Of a stretch of 64,000 nucleotides of DNA, positions 28,492 to 37,791 are shown one piece after another. The position numbers and the translations under genes were made by a program. Numbering within the stretch: the stretch's first letter is position 1; each line of letters begins with the position of its first letter. Under the pieces are notes generated by a model, which was not told where the DNA came from, made no database searches, and worked only from the letters and a program-made list of their open reading frames with translations. Source of the DNA: Alphaproteobacteria bacterium (GTDB taxonomy: Bacteria; Pseudomonadota; Alphaproteobacteria; Caulobacterales; Maricaulaceae); NCBI GenBank assembly GCA_024278855.1, contig JAJRSJ010000004.1, positions 28,118-92,117 of the forward strand. Reading direction: 5' to 3'.

Positions 28492-30561
28492 ATGTTTTTT
28501 TATCGTCGCAGCACAAATTTGATGACAAATGCCGGGAAATTTCTACTTGGCATTGTGTTGATTTGCCTGCTAGCGACACTATATCCGTCGGCATATGCAA
28601 CCACGCCGATACCGCGCCTCAAACCTGCTGTTCCGCACACATCAACGCTCCTGACCAAACAAGATGCCAATAATTTCCGGCAAGCCATGCGCCAAGCCGA
28701 TCAACGAAAATGGGCTAATGTCGATCGTTATCAGCGGCGCATCAAGGATCCAACCGCCATAAAAATGCTCAACTGGCGCAAAGCCGTTGACGACCCTTAT
28801 GTGTCCATGGAACTTTTGACCAAAATTGTACAAACCCAATCTGACTGGCCGCGCATGACCCGTATCAGGGCCAAAGCCGAAGCACATTTGTTTGATCGGC
28901 CTTTGGAACCACAAGCGGCAATAGGATGGTTTCAAGGGGCCGAACCGATCTCCGGCGAAGGGCGGGCAGCTTTGGCCCATGCTTATTACAAGCTTGGGCA
29001 AGATGATCTTGCTGACCGCTGGCTTAGATCCGCGTGGCGCGATGCCAAGCTTAGCCGAAACCGTCAACGGACTTTATACCGCCGTTATAAACACCGCCTT
29101 AGGCCCGAAGACCACGCCGCCCGGGCTGACCATTTGATTTGGCTTGGCCGGCGGCACTACGGCACGGCCGGTGGTTTATTATCCATGATGAATGCCTCTG
29201 ACCGCGCTTTGATGGACGCACGTATGCGGGTCGGTGCCAACCGCAGAGGCATGGACAGGGCTATTAGATCGGTGCCGGACACATTACAAAATGACACCGG
29301 TCTATTGTTTGAACGCGCCCGCTGGCGCCGCATAAAACGCACGGAAATTTCTGCTCTTGAACCGCTTTTAAAAATCACCACCCCGGCCCACACCCAGGCC
29401 GGCAAAGACCGGGTCTGGATTGAAAAAAAGCGGATGATTTATTGGGCGCTTCCCAAAAAACGCTACCAGGACGCCTATGCCCTGACCTTAAATCACGGCC
29501 TGACATCTGGTGCCAATTTCGCCGATGCTGAATTTCTGGCGGGTTGGCTGGCCTTGACCAAATTAAACAACCCAAGCCTGGCTTTAGGGCATTTTACCAC
29601 CCTTAAAAACGGTGTAACCCTGCCCGTATCGGCAGGCCGGGCCAGTTACTGGATGGGCCGGGCCGCCGAAGCTATGGGTGACCAAAATGCCCGCACTTAT
29701 TATGCCATTGCAGCCAAATATCCCAATGTGTATTATGGGCAATTGGCGTCCGAACGCATCAATCAGGGTTTGGCATTTATCAACCTGCCGTTTGAAAATA
29801 CCGGCACATCTTACGGGATTGAATTTGAAAGCCGTGAACTGGTGCGCGCCCTGCATATGCTCGGTGAAATTCAGTCAGAGCGGACATTCAACCAGTTTTC
29901 ATTCCATCTTGACGATGTGTTAGACCAAGCCCACGAACTGACACTTCTCTCCCAACTTGCCAAAAAATACGGCTATATGAAACCGTCTGTTCGCGCCGCC
30001 AAACAGGCCGGGCGGCTCGACACCATGCTCACAGAATCAGGCTATCCTAAACCTGACATTATCCCAGGCCTCTCTTCAAATTTCGACATCCCCTTTGTCC
30101 TGGCCATTGCCAGACAGGAGAGCGAATTTAACACCAAAGCCCGCTCCCATGCTCATGCCCACGGCATGATGCAAATGATTAATGCCACCGCAAAAACTAC
30201 GGCCCGCAAAGCGCGGCTACCCTATCAGCAAGCCTGGCTGACGGGCGACCCTGAATATGCGGCCAAGCTTGGTTCCCATCATATCAATGATCTGTTGGTC
30301 GAGTTTGACGGCTCCTATATTATGGCCGCCGCCGCCTATAATGCCGGCGGGGGGCGTGTGCGCAAATGGATTAAAGCTTACGGCGATCCCAGGCATGGTC
30401 AAATCGACCCCATAGACTGGATCGAGAGCATCCCGTTTAGCGAGACCCGCAATTATGTGCAGCGCGTCATGGAAAACATGGAAGTTTACCGCGCCCGCCT
30501 CAATAATAATCAAGTCCAGCTAAAATTGGTCCATAATATTACCAATGGGGCTTATAGATAG
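28492..30561 (+). CDS. Soluble-type lytic murein transglycosylase
   Basis: Cleaves the glycan strands of peptidoglycan with formation of 1,6-anhydro ends; periplasmic. The 689 residues comprise an N-terminal signal segment (hydrophobic stretch about 16-35, ending SAYA), a long alpha-helical superhelix domain resembling Slt70, and a C-terminal SLT domain (about 535-670). In the SLT domain, ARQESEFN carries the catalytic glutamate, followed by AHGMMQMINATA, AAAYNAGGGRV and WIESIPFSETRNYV. A downstream ATG at 28522 is an alternative start. A free-standing gene, divergent from dapA. Confidence 0.93.
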   Translation: MFFYRRSTNLMTNAGKFLLGIVLICLLATLYPSAYATTPIPRLKPAVPHTSTLLTKQDANNFRQAMRQADQRKWANVDRYQRRIKDPTAIKMLNWRKAVDDPYVSMELLTKIVQTQSDWPRMTRIRAKAEAHLFDRPLEPQAAIGWFQGAEPISGEGRAALAHAYYKLGQDDLADRWLRSAWRDAKLSRNRQRTLYRRYKHRLRPEDHAARADHLIWLGRRHYGTAGGLLSMMNASDRALMDARMRVGANRRGMDRAIRSVPDTLQNDTGLLFERARWRRIKRTEISALEPLLKITTPAHTQAGKDRVWIEKKRMIYWALPKKRYQDAYALTLNHGLTSGANFADAEFLAGWLALTKLNNPSLALGHFTTLKNGVTLPVSAGRASYWMGRAAEAMGDQNARTYYAIAAKYPNVYYGQLASERINQGLAFINLPFENTGTSYGIEFESRELVRALHMLGEIQSERTFNQFSFHLDDVLDQAHELTLLSQLAKKYGYMKPSVRAAKQAGRLDTMLTESGYPKPDIIPGLSSNFDIPFVLAIARQESEFNTKARSHAHAHGMMQMINATAKTTARKARLPYQQAWLTGDPEYAAKLGSHHINDLLVEFDGSYIMAAAAYNAGGGRVRKWIKAYGDPRHGQIDPIDWIESIPFSETRNYVQRVMENMEVYRARLNNNQVQLKLVHNITNGAYR

Positions 30562-30627
30562 GTTTTCGTTTTTTCGTTGTTGTTGGTGGATTACCCTCTA
30601 TACTTCCCAAAAATATTTTGGGACATT

Positions 30628-31791
30628 ATGAAAATTCTTCTGGTTACAGATGCATGGAAACCGCAGATGAACGGGGTGGTGCGCACCTTGTCCAAAACGG
30701 TGGAAGAATGCGAAAAGGCCGGACATATTGTCGAGATCATCGCGCCTGGAGACGGGTTTACCACCATACCATTACCGACCTATCCTGACATTAAAATTTC
30801 TCTATTTCCCAAACGTGAGGTCGAGCGTCGGCTTGTCATGTTCGCGCCCGACGCCGTCCATATAGCAACAGAAGGGCCGCTCGGTTGGGCGGCGCGGGCA
30901 TTGTGCTTGAAATGGGGCATGCCGTTTACCACCTCCTATCACACCAAATTCCCGGAATATGTCCATGCCCGGTTTCCGTTTATTCCTATCTTCATTGCCT
31001 ATAAATTCGTGCGCTCTTTCCACAATTCTTGCGGCCGTATCATGGTCACCACCCCGTCTATGGTTAAATTCTTAACCAATAAAGGTTTTGAAAACCTGGC
31101 GGTGTGGACACGCGGGGTTGATTTGTCACAATTCAAGCCCGAGCTTCGCCTCGAAGACGGTGTGGATATTTACGCCGACATGCCCCGCCCGGTCTTTATC
31201 AATGTTGGCCGGGTTGCTGTGGAAAAAAATATCGAAACCTTCCTCGCACTTGATCTACCCGGCAGCAAAGTCGTTATCGGGGACGGGCCGAGCCTAACCG
31301 CCTTGCAAAAAAAATATGCGGGCCAAAAAAAATATGCGAACAAGGCCAAATTTGTCGGCGCAAAATTTGGGGCCGAGTTAGCTCGTCATTACGCCGACGC
31401 GGATGTGTTTGTGTTCCCGAGCAAAACCGACACATTTGGCTTGGTGATTATCGAGGCCATGGCCACGGGTACGCCTGTCGCCGGGTATCCGGTTAGCGGG
31501 CCAATAGATATCATTCCCGGATCGAACGCCGGCGTGGTCGATGAAGATTTACAAATGGCGGCACTGGCTTGTCTGGAGTTGGACCGAAGTGCAGCGGTGA
31601 AACATGCCGCCAATTATTCATGGGAAAAGGTGGCAGCGGATTTTGTCAGCTTGCTCAAGCCTGAAACCGAACCAAAACGACGCCTCAGATGGCGCCGGGC
31701 CAGACGGGCCTTGAAACTGGCGGCAGCCCCGTGGCGAATTTTTAAAAAACTGGCGCGGCGCATTGGCCGCCTGATCAAAACCGGGAAATAA
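30628..31791 (+). CDS. GT4-family glycosyltransferase (alpha-mannosyltransferase-like)
   Basis: A 387-residue GT-B glycosyltransferase, probably cytosolic or peripheral at the inner membrane. The N-terminus MKILLVTDAWKPQMNGVVRT is the acceptor-domain signature of the GDP-mannose-dependent mannosyltransferase group. The C-terminal donor domain has NVGRVAVEKNIETF and the EX7E region in FPSKTDTFGLVIIEAMATG. The last 45 residues are strongly basic (KRRLRWRRARRALK), a likely membrane-surface tether. The ATG at 30628 has GGGA just upstream. An 18-bp tandem duplication (31306-31341) adds QKKYAG/QKKYAN. The exact sugar and acceptor cannot be read from sequence. Confidence 0.85.
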   Translation: MKILLVTDAWKPQMNGVVRTLSKTVEECEKAGHIVEIIAPGDGFTTIPLPTYPDIKISLFPKREVERRLVMFAPDAVHIATEGPLGWAARALCLKWGMPFTTSYHTKFPEYVHARFPFIPIFIAYKFVRSFHNSCGRIMVTTPSMVKFLTNKGFENLAVWTRGVDLSQFKPELRLEDGVDIYADMPRPVFINVGRVAVEKNIETFLALDLPGSKVVIGDGPSLTALQKKYAGQKKYANKAKFVGAKFGAELARHYADADVFVFPSKTDTFGLVIIEAMATGTPVAGYPVSGPIDIIPGSNAGVVDEDLQMAALACLELDRSAAVKHAANYSWEKVAADFVSLLKPETEPKRRLRWRRARRALKLAAAPWRIFKKLARRIGRLIKTGK

Positions 31792-31931
31792 AACCTCACC
31801 CTTGTCACCGACAAGGTAATTGGAGTAGACAGAAACAAATACAGGAGAATCGCGTTCAAATATACGAGCAAAAATACCCGGAAAAATTTATTATCCGCCT
31901 ATGGGCACTGTTTATTTGACAGGACGCTATC

Positions 31932-32516
31932 ATGGGTTTGATACATAAAATACCGTCATTGCCAAATGCAATCGCAAACGGGTCTCACCCTTGTCTTGTG
32001 CTGAATGCCGATTACCAACCTCTCAGCTATTACCCTTTGTCACTTTGGTCATGGCAAGATGCAGTTAAGGCGGTTTTCCTGGACCGGGTTAGTGTCATAG
32101 GCCAGTATGAGCAAAAAGTCCGTTCAGCCAATTTTGCCATGCCGATCCCGTCCGTGGTGGCATTGAAAGAATTTGTCCCGCAAAACCGTTCCCCGGCATT
32201 TACAAGATTTAATTTGTTTTTGCGCGACGGTTTTGCCTGCGTCTATTGCGGCAGCGGCAAAGAATTAACTTTCGACCACGTTATCCCGCGCCGTCTGGGC
32301 GGCGATACTAGTTGGGAAAACATTGTGGCCGCGTGTTCAAGTTGCAATCTAAAAAAGGGAGGCCGTAGCCCCCACACTGCAGACATGGCAATGGCACGCC
32401 AGCCAACCCAGCCCAGTGTTTATGAATTACAGGCCCAGGGCAGACGGTTTCCCCCCGGCCATTTGCACGATAGTTGGTTGGATTTTTTGTATTGGGATGT
32501 GGAGTTGGAGACATGA
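31932..32516 (+). CDS. HNH endonuclease family protein
   Basis: A 194-residue protein common in alphaproteobacteria. The HNH/zinc module is central: CVYCG, TFDHVIPRRLGG (catalytic histidine), ENIVAACSSCNLKKGGR. The N-terminal part (VLNADYQPLSYYPLSLWSW) is the usual domain preceding this HNH type. Target and role are not known for this subfamily; housekeeping repair roles have been assumed because it is widely kept. Its stop overlaps the start of the cyclophilin gene (ATGATG arrangement), indicating coupling. Confidence 0.9.
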   Translation: MGLIHKIPSLPNAIANGSHPCLVLNADYQPLSYYPLSLWSWQDAVKAVFLDRVSVIGQYEQKVRSANFAMPIPSVVALKEFVPQNRSPAFTRFNLFLRDGFACVYCGSGKELTFDHVIPRRLGGDTSWENIVAACSSCNLKKGGRSPHTADMAMARQPTQPSVYELQAQGRRFPPGHLHDSWLDFLYWDVELET

Positions 32517-33121
32517 TGCGTGGCTTATTATTTACATGTATTGCGGCTGTTCTGCTGCTCGGCTTGGCGGCGTGCAACGCCCCAAAAACCAAACGTGTCA
32601 TACTTAAAACCAGTTTGGGCAATATAGAGATTGATGTCTATACAGACCGCGCACCACTTACAGCCGATAATTTTCTCTATTATGTAGACAATAATCTATA
32701 TGACGGAGAAGGGTTTTACCGGGCCGTGCGCCCCGACACTGATCCGCTCAATATGGGGATGCAACTCATTCAGGGCGGCTTGCTATCGACGGAAACGGTG
32801 ACAGCACCCATAGACCACGAAACCACAGAAATGTCGGCTCTTAGCCATATTGACGGGGCGGTATCCATGGCCCGTGATGAACCCGGTACCGGCTCGGCGG
32901 CCTATTTCTTTATCTCTATTGGCGATAACACATTTTTAGACTACGGCGGGGTGCGCAATCCGGACGGGCAAGGCTATGCGGTATTTGGCCAAGTGGTCAA
33001 GGGTATGGATGTGGTACGGGCAATCCAAATGCGCGAAACCGGAGGCCCCAGTGAAAGCACGGCGACAAAAGGCCAAATCCTGACCAAGCCTGTGACGATT
33101 GTTTACGCCAAGCGAAAATAA
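32513..33121 (+). CDS. Lipoprotein peptidyl-prolyl cis-trans isomerase (cyclophilin)
   Basis: Catalyses proline cis-trans isomerisation during folding of exported proteins. The 202 residues start with a lipoprotein signal (LAAC, C21), so the enzyme should be tethered in the periplasm. The cyclophilin core follows: LGNIEIDVYTDRAPLTADNF, FYRAVR, MQLIQGG, ALSHIDGAVSMARDEP, AYFFISIGDN and YAVFGQVVKGMDVV. The start at 32513 overlaps the HNH stop. The combination of cyclophilin and lipidation is known in alphaproteobacteria. Confidence 0.92.
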   Translation: MMRGLLFTCIAAVLLLGLAACNAPKTKRVILKTSLGNIEIDVYTDRAPLTADNFLYYVDNNLYDGEGFYRAVRPDTDPLNMGMQLIQGGLLSTETVTAPIDHETTEMSALSHIDGAVSMARDEPGTGSAAYFFISIGDNTFLDYGGVRNPDGQGYAVFGQVVKGMDVVRAIQMRETGGPSESTATKGQILTKPVTIVYAKRK

Positions 33122-33191
33122 CAAGAAATATGCCCCAAGATCTTTCGGTGTTTAGGCATTAGATTTCAGGTTTTAGCAATTATTGGACGGA

Positions 33192-33860
33192 CTAACCATC
33201 AGCCGCATCCCGAATAGCTTTGATATTGGCGGCGTAAATGCTTTCGCCCTGCGCACCTTTACCAAATACGGCTGAGCCAGCCACCAACACATCCGCGCCG
33301 GCCCCTGCCACCAAGGGGGCGGTTTGCGGATTGATACCGCCGTCCACCTCAATTAAAATGTCGCGCTGGCCAATCATGGTTTTGAGATCACGGATTTTTT
33401 GAATTTGCGACGGCAAGAAACTCTGGCCGCCAAAACCGGGGTTGACCGACATGACAATGACCAAATCAAGCCTGTCTAGCACATGTTCAATGACATTTAT
33501 GGGTGTTGACGGGTTAAGCGCCACGCCCGCCTTGGGGCCAAGCTCGCGTATCACCTGTAATGTCCGGTCAAGATGCGGGTGGGCTTCGGGGTGAACCGAG
33601 ATATAATCGGCGCCCGCATTTGCAAATGCGCCCAAAAGCCCGTCCGCAGGCGCCATCATCAAATGTACATCCATGACGGTTTTAATATGCGGGCGTAGCC
33701 ATTTACACACGCCCGGCCCAATGGTCAGATTGGGCACAAAATGATTGTCCATCACATCCACATGCACCCAATCGCAACCCGCATTTTCAATGGCCCGGAT
33801 TTCATTGCCAAGCTGGGCAAAGTCCGCAGACAAGATGGACGGTGATATTTTAATGCTCAT
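33192..33860 (-). CDS. rpe: Ribulose-phosphate 3-epimerase
   Basis: Interconverts ribulose 5-phosphate and xylulose 5-phosphate in the pentose phosphate pathway. TIM barrel of 222 residues starting MSIKISPSILSADF. Motifs: WVHVDVMDNHFVPNLTIGP with metal-binding His and Asp, MVNPGFGGQSF-type loop (here VMSVNPGFGGQSFL), VDGGINPQTAP and GADVLVAGSAVFG. In-frame codons upstream to 34154 have no ribosome-binding support and would run into trkH on the other strand. Divergent from trkH across 133 bp. Confidence 0.96.
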   Translation of the reverse strand: MSIKISPSILSADFAQLGNEIRAIENAGCDWVHVDVMDNHFVPNLTIGPGVCKWLRPHIKTVMDVHLMMAPADGLLGAFANAGADYISVHPEAHPHLDRTLQVIRELGPKAGVALNPSTPINVIEHVLDRLDLVIVMSVNPGFGGQSFLPSQIQKIRDLKTMIGQRDILIEVDGGINPQTAPLVAGAGADVLVAGSAVFGKGAQGESIYAANIKAIRDAADG

Positions 33861-33993
33861 GCGAGATACTCCAGATTGTTGCACGCAAAGCATAGTTACA
33901 GAATTTTCAGCCAAAGGCAAATACTGTAAAAGAAGACTTTCCCGCCCGTAAACTTCCTCTTGCACTCCCTCTCGATTTGCATAGGCTCCCATT

Positions 33994-35442
33994 ATGCCTG
34001 ATTTGCGCCCCGTATTGTTCATTGTTGGTCTGATGATTGCCGGGCTGGGTGTCGCTATGTTCATTCCTATGTTGGTGGATTTGTCCCATAAGGGCGAGAG
34101 CTGGCAAGCATTTGCCATGTCAGGTTTTATAACCGCCTTGCTGGGCAGCGTCATTGCCTTGGCTAGCTACACCCCCAAAGTCAGGATGAGCGCCAGGGGC
34201 GCGTTTTTATTGACAGTTTCCTCTTGGGTCATTCTGGCATTTGTTGGGGCTTTGCCGTTTCTGTTACAAGAAAACTCCATGTCATTTACTGATGCTTATT
34301 TCGAATCCATGTCCGGGCTGACCACAACTGGTTCCACGGTAATGACCGGGCTTGATAGCGCCCCCAGAGGGATTTTATTGTGGCGGGCCATGCTACAATG
34401 GTATGGGGGTGTTGGGATTATTATCACCGCCATTGCCATCCTGCCGCGCCTGAACATTGGCGGCATGCAGTTGTTTCGCGCCGAGTGGTTTGACCCTATG
34501 GGCAAGATTTTACCCAGAGCCGGGCAAATCGCCGCCGGGATTGGTGCTGCTTATATCGGGCTGACCGTGATTTGCGCCATCAGCTATAACCTGCTCGGCA
34601 TAGGTATGTTTGACGCCATTTGTCTGGCCATGACCACAATTGCAACTGGCGGCTTTACCAATTCGGATGCGAGCTTTGCCGGCTATGCAAAGAGCGGTGC
34701 CGACATGGTCGCCGTCCTGTTCATGGTTTTGGCGTCCTTGCCCTTTGCCGCTTATGTTTTGGCCATGCGCGGTAATTTATCTGCTGTTTACAAAAACCCG
34801 CAAACCCGCGGCTTTTTGCTAATCCTGTTTGCGCTGATCATGGTGATGACAGCCTATATGACCATGAATAATTATGACACGGATATCCACCCGTTTCGCC
34901 TAGCCCTGTTTAACATCACATCGATCATCACCGGCACCGGATATAGTTTTGGGGATTATCAAACATGGGGGCCGTTGGCAGTTGGTCTGTTCTTTTCCAT
35001 TATGTTTATTGGCGGGTGCGCCGGGTCTACATCCTGTTCCATTAAAATTTTCCGCTTTCAGGTCGCCTTTGAGGCCCTGCGGGCCTATGTGGTAAAAATG
35101 CCGCGCCGCCACGCCGTGTCGCCCATGCGCTACGGCGGCAGGCCTTTACCCAAATCCGCCGTTTACTCGGTCATGGGTTTCTTTTTTATCTTTATGATGT
35201 GCTATGCAGTGACGGCGATCTTGCTCTCTCTTATGGGGCTGGACGAAATTACGGCTTTGTCGGCGGCAGCAACATCTATTACAAATGTCGGCCCCGGCCT
35301 TGGTGATATTGTCGGGCCTACGGGTACGTTTCAACCACTCCCTAACGCCGCAAAATGGGTGATGTCCATGGCCATGATTGTCGGGCGGTTGGAGATCATC
35401 CCGGTTTTGGTGATCTTAAATCCGTCGTTTTGGCGGGCTTAA
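33994..35442 (+). CDS. trkH: Trk-type potassium uptake protein
   Basis: Inner-membrane K+ translocating subunit with four pore-loop repeats. The 482 residues have about ten hydrophobic helices. Selectivity-loop motifs are visible: SGLTTTGSTVM, MTTIATGGFTNSD, ITGTGYSFGDY and ITNVGPGLGD. The glycines are all in place. The regulatory NAD-binding partner TrkA is not encoded in the window. Its stop overlaps the convergent hslO stop by 4 bp (35439-35442). Confidence 0.95.
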   Translation: MPDLRPVLFIVGLMIAGLGVAMFIPMLVDLSHKGESWQAFAMSGFITALLGSVIALASYTPKVRMSARGAFLLTVSSWVILAFVGALPFLLQENSMSFTDAYFESMSGLTTTGSTVMTGLDSAPRGILLWRAMLQWYGGVGIIITAIAILPRLNIGGMQLFRAEWFDPMGKILPRAGQIAAGIGAAYIGLTVICAISYNLLGIGMFDAICLAMTTIATGGFTNSDASFAGYAKSGADMVAVLFMVLASLPFAAYVLAMRGNLSAVYKNPQTRGFLLILFALIMVMTAYMTMNNYDTDIHPFRLALFNITSIITGTGYSFGDYQTWGPLAVGLFFSIMFIGGCAGSTSCSIKIFRFQVAFEALRAYVVKMPRRHAVSPMRYGGRPLPKSAVYSVMGFFFIFMMCYAVTAILLSLMGLDEITALSAAATSITNVGPGLGDIVGPTGTFQPLPNAAKWVMSMAMIVGRLEIIPVLVILNPSFWRA

Positions 35443-36359
35443 TTGGTTAAATCTTCCGGCTTGAATACATATTCCGTAGCGCAAAATTCGCACTTTGCCG
35501 TAATTTTACCGTCGATAAACATGTCGTCCTGGTCTTTAACTTCGAAATTCCTTAAGCTGACCAATAGCCGTTCACGTGAACAAGAGCACTTGGCGCGCAA
35601 ATCTATTGGTTGGTCAATACGCACACCGAGTTCGTGAAATAAATTATAAAGAACCTGCTCACTAGAGAGATCAGGATCCAGTAATTCTTCGTCCTTTAGC
35701 GTCCCCATAACCGCCTTGCTCAACTCCCAAGCCTCGTCCGTATCGCCGCGAGCGGCATCGCCCGCAACCCGCTGAACCATCAAACCGCCGCCGCGCCACT
35801 TAGGATCTTGTCCGGGCATGTGTAATTGCCCGACCGCTAACTTGATGCGCGTTGGGATTTGTTCGCTTTGTTTGAAAAAATGCTCGGCGCAATCGGCCAG
35901 GCTTGCCCCCTCGATGGCGGAAATACCTTGATAATTTTCCTTATGGCCTTCAGGCTCAATGGTCATGGCAAATGTACCCGCACCCATCAAGGTTTTAGCA
36001 TCAGCTATGCCGGGTTTTGCCAATATGCGCTCTAATGACGCCCGGTCATACCGGGCATAGGCACGCATATTGCCGTCCGTCGTACATTCCGCCACCGCCA
36101 ATGAAACCGCGCCCTCATTGGTGCCGTGGGCTTGCACCAACAACCGGCCTTTGAACTTTAGCGACATGGCCACCAGAGCGCTGATCATCACCGCTTGGCC
36201 GAGCAGGTTTGCGACACTGTCTGGATAGCGGTTTGCGCCCAAAACATCGTCCAGAGCCGAGCCGAGGCGCAAGATACGCCCGCGCACGGCCCCCTCACCG
36301 ATTTGTACGCCCGCTATGCGGTTATCTGTCATTTTTGGGTTTTCGGCCAACTCTATCAT
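35439..36359 (-). CDS. hslO: Hsp33 redox-regulated chaperonin
   Basis: A cytosolic holdase chaperone switched on by oxidation and unfolding. The 306 residues end in the zinc switch: CSCSRERL and CEFCATEY supply the four cysteines, in the CxC...CxxC pattern. The N-terminal domain shows RGRILRLGSALD and the linker EEQxLYNLFHELG-like segment (SSEQVLYNLFHELGVRI). A second ATG at 36332 (MTDNRIAG) is an alternative start. Convergent with trkH; no clear terminator separates them. Confidence 0.95.
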   Translation of the reverse strand: MIELAENPKMTDNRIAGVQIGEGAVRGRILRLGSALDDVLGANRYPDSVANLLGQAVMISALVAMSLKFKGRLLVQAHGTNEGAVSLAVAECTTDGNMRAYARYDRASLERILAKPGIADAKTLMGAGTFAMTIEPEGHKENYQGISAIEGASLADCAEHFFKQSEQIPTRIKLAVGQLHMPGQDPKWRGGGLMVQRVAGDAARGDTDEAWELSKAVMGTLKDEELLDPDLSSEQVLYNLFHELGVRIDQPIDLRAKCSCSRERLLVSLRNFEVKDQDDMFIDGKITAKCEFCATEYVFKPEDLTN

Positions 36360-36536
36360 GGTTTTGATCCAATATTTATCATCTACGGCTTGTTAAATGG
36401 GCGCGCCGGCCCGCGATTTCAACCCCTAATAGCCCGCAAGGACTGGCAAATTTAAACTCTTTATTCACCCTAAAACCTAAGGTTTTTTTGGCCATTTCTT
36501 GCCATATTGACAAGCGTAAAAACAAAGGTGCAACAG

Positions 36537-37739
36537 GTGGGCAAACGGCACAGTAAAAAACCAGGTTCAGATGGCCGATTGGTGCTGGAGCAAAAGGTCG
36601 TGCCTGTCCGCCAATGGGTCATTGACAAAGCCTTGCCGTTTTGGGCCGGGTCTACGGTGGACGGCGCGGGCGGCTTTTGCGAAGAACTGTCTTGGGGCGG
36701 TGCGCCAAATTGGAAAGCCGAGCGTCGTTTGCGGGTACAAGCCCGCCAGATTTTTTCCTACAGCTTAGCCCATGAATTGGGCTGGTGTGACGGCCTGCCC
36801 ATTGCTAGGCGTGGGTTGAACTTTATGTTAACCAAAGGTTTTATGCCAGACGGCCACCCCGGTTTCATCTCCTTGCTCAATCCCGATTATAGCGTCAAAG
36901 ACGCCCGCCGGGATTTGTATGACCATGCCTTTTACCTGTTGGCATTGGCGTGGCAGGCAAGAATAGGGGAAAGCCGTGCAGCCTTGGCATTGGCCGATAC
37001 AATTATTTTGTTGTTAGACCAAAACCTGGTCGCGGAAAACGGCGGCTATCTTGAGGGTTTGCCCCAAGGAGACCCGCGCAATGCTCTGCGCCGGCAAAAC
37101 CCGCACATGCATTTGTTCGAAGCTTTTATGAGCCTGTATGACGCTAGCGGCGAGGAAAAATATTTGCACCGGGCCGGGCAAATATTTGAGCTGTTCAAAA
37201 ACCACTTCTTTGATGAAAACACCGCCACCATCACCGAATATTTTCACCATGACTGGCGCCCTGCACGCGGCACTCAAGGCCAAAGCGTCGAGCCCGGTCA
37301 TATGGCGGAATGGGTGTGGTTGCTGCGGCAATTTACTGCGAGAACCTCTATAAATACCCGGCCTTGGGCGGACCAATTATACCAAAGACTTTGCGGCTAT
37401 GACACACTGTTGCTCCGCGACGAGATGAACAAAAACGGGCAGGTATTGCGCGCCACGCGCCGCCTTTGGGTACAAACAGAAATGGTCAAAGCCCATCTCG
37501 CCCAAGCGGAAAACGGCGAAACCGATAGCTTTAGGCTCGCCGCCGCCGGCATAGAAATGTTGGCCAGTAAATTTTTGCGCCCGGACGGTACATGGTTGGA
37601 CATGTTGGGGGACACCGGATTGCCTGTTATTGGCCCAGTTCCCACCTCTACATTTTATCATATTATGTGTATGGTTGCGGAAAGCTGCCGGGTCGCGGGG
37701 CTGGACACTGTTAAACCGAAAGCGCAAATCCATGTCTAA
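36537..37739 (+). CDS. AGE-family sugar epimerase/isomerase (mannose isomerase-like)
   Basis: An (alpha/alpha)6-barrel enzyme of the N-acylglucosamine 2-epimerase family, which includes mannose and mannose-6-phosphate isomerases. Conserved pieces: RRLRVQARQIFSYS, YDHAFYLLALAW, RRQNPHMHLFEAFMSLYDA with the catalytic histidine region, and VEPGHMAEWVWLLRQF with the second catalytic histidine. I chose the GTG at 36537, because AAAGG stands 8 nt upstream; TTG at 36507 is the other option. 400 residues. It overlaps the start of the GDP-mannose pyrophosphorylase gene, so mannose 6-phosphate supply is the likeliest role. Confidence 0.85.
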   Translation: MGKRHSKKPGSDGRLVLEQKVVPVRQWVIDKALPFWAGSTVDGAGGFCEELSWGGAPNWKAERRLRVQARQIFSYSLAHELGWCDGLPIARRGLNFMLTKGFMPDGHPGFISLLNPDYSVKDARRDLYDHAFYLLALAWQARIGESRAALALADTIILLLDQNLVAENGGYLEGLPQGDPRNALRRQNPHMHLFEAFMSLYDASGEEKYLHRAGQIFELFKNHFFDENTATITEYFHHDWRPARGTQGQSVEPGHMAEWVWLLRQFTARTSINTRPWADQLYQRLCGYDTLLLRDEMNKNGQVLRATRRLWVQTEMVKAHLAQAENGETDSFRLAAAGIEMLASKFLRPDGTWLDMLGDTGLPVIGPVPTSTFYHIMCMVAESCRVAGLDTVKPKAQIHV

Positions 37740-37791
37740 ACCTCACATGTCTAAACCTCACATGTCTAAACCTCACATGGCTAAAACTCAC
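37732..37791 (+). repeat. 15-bp tandem repeat spanning the manC start
   Basis: Three perfect copies of ATGTCTAAACCTCAC (37732-37746, 37747-37761, 37762-37776) and one diverged copy, ATGGCTAAAACTCAC (37777-37791). Each begins with an in-frame ATG, encoding MSKPH three times and then MAKTH. The first copy overlaps the TAA of the upstream gene. Confidence 0.97.

Noticed and set aside
31798..31816. CCTTGTC-ACC-GACAAGG hairpin after the glycosyltransferase gene
   Set aside because: Perfect stem but no T-run; not a rho-independent terminator and no other role can be supported.
36360..36536. AAACC-TAA-GGTTT followed by T-run near 36470-36488 as a terminator
   Set aside because: The five-base-pair AT-rich stem is too weak, and the gene upstream in that orientation (trkH) ends 1 kb away.
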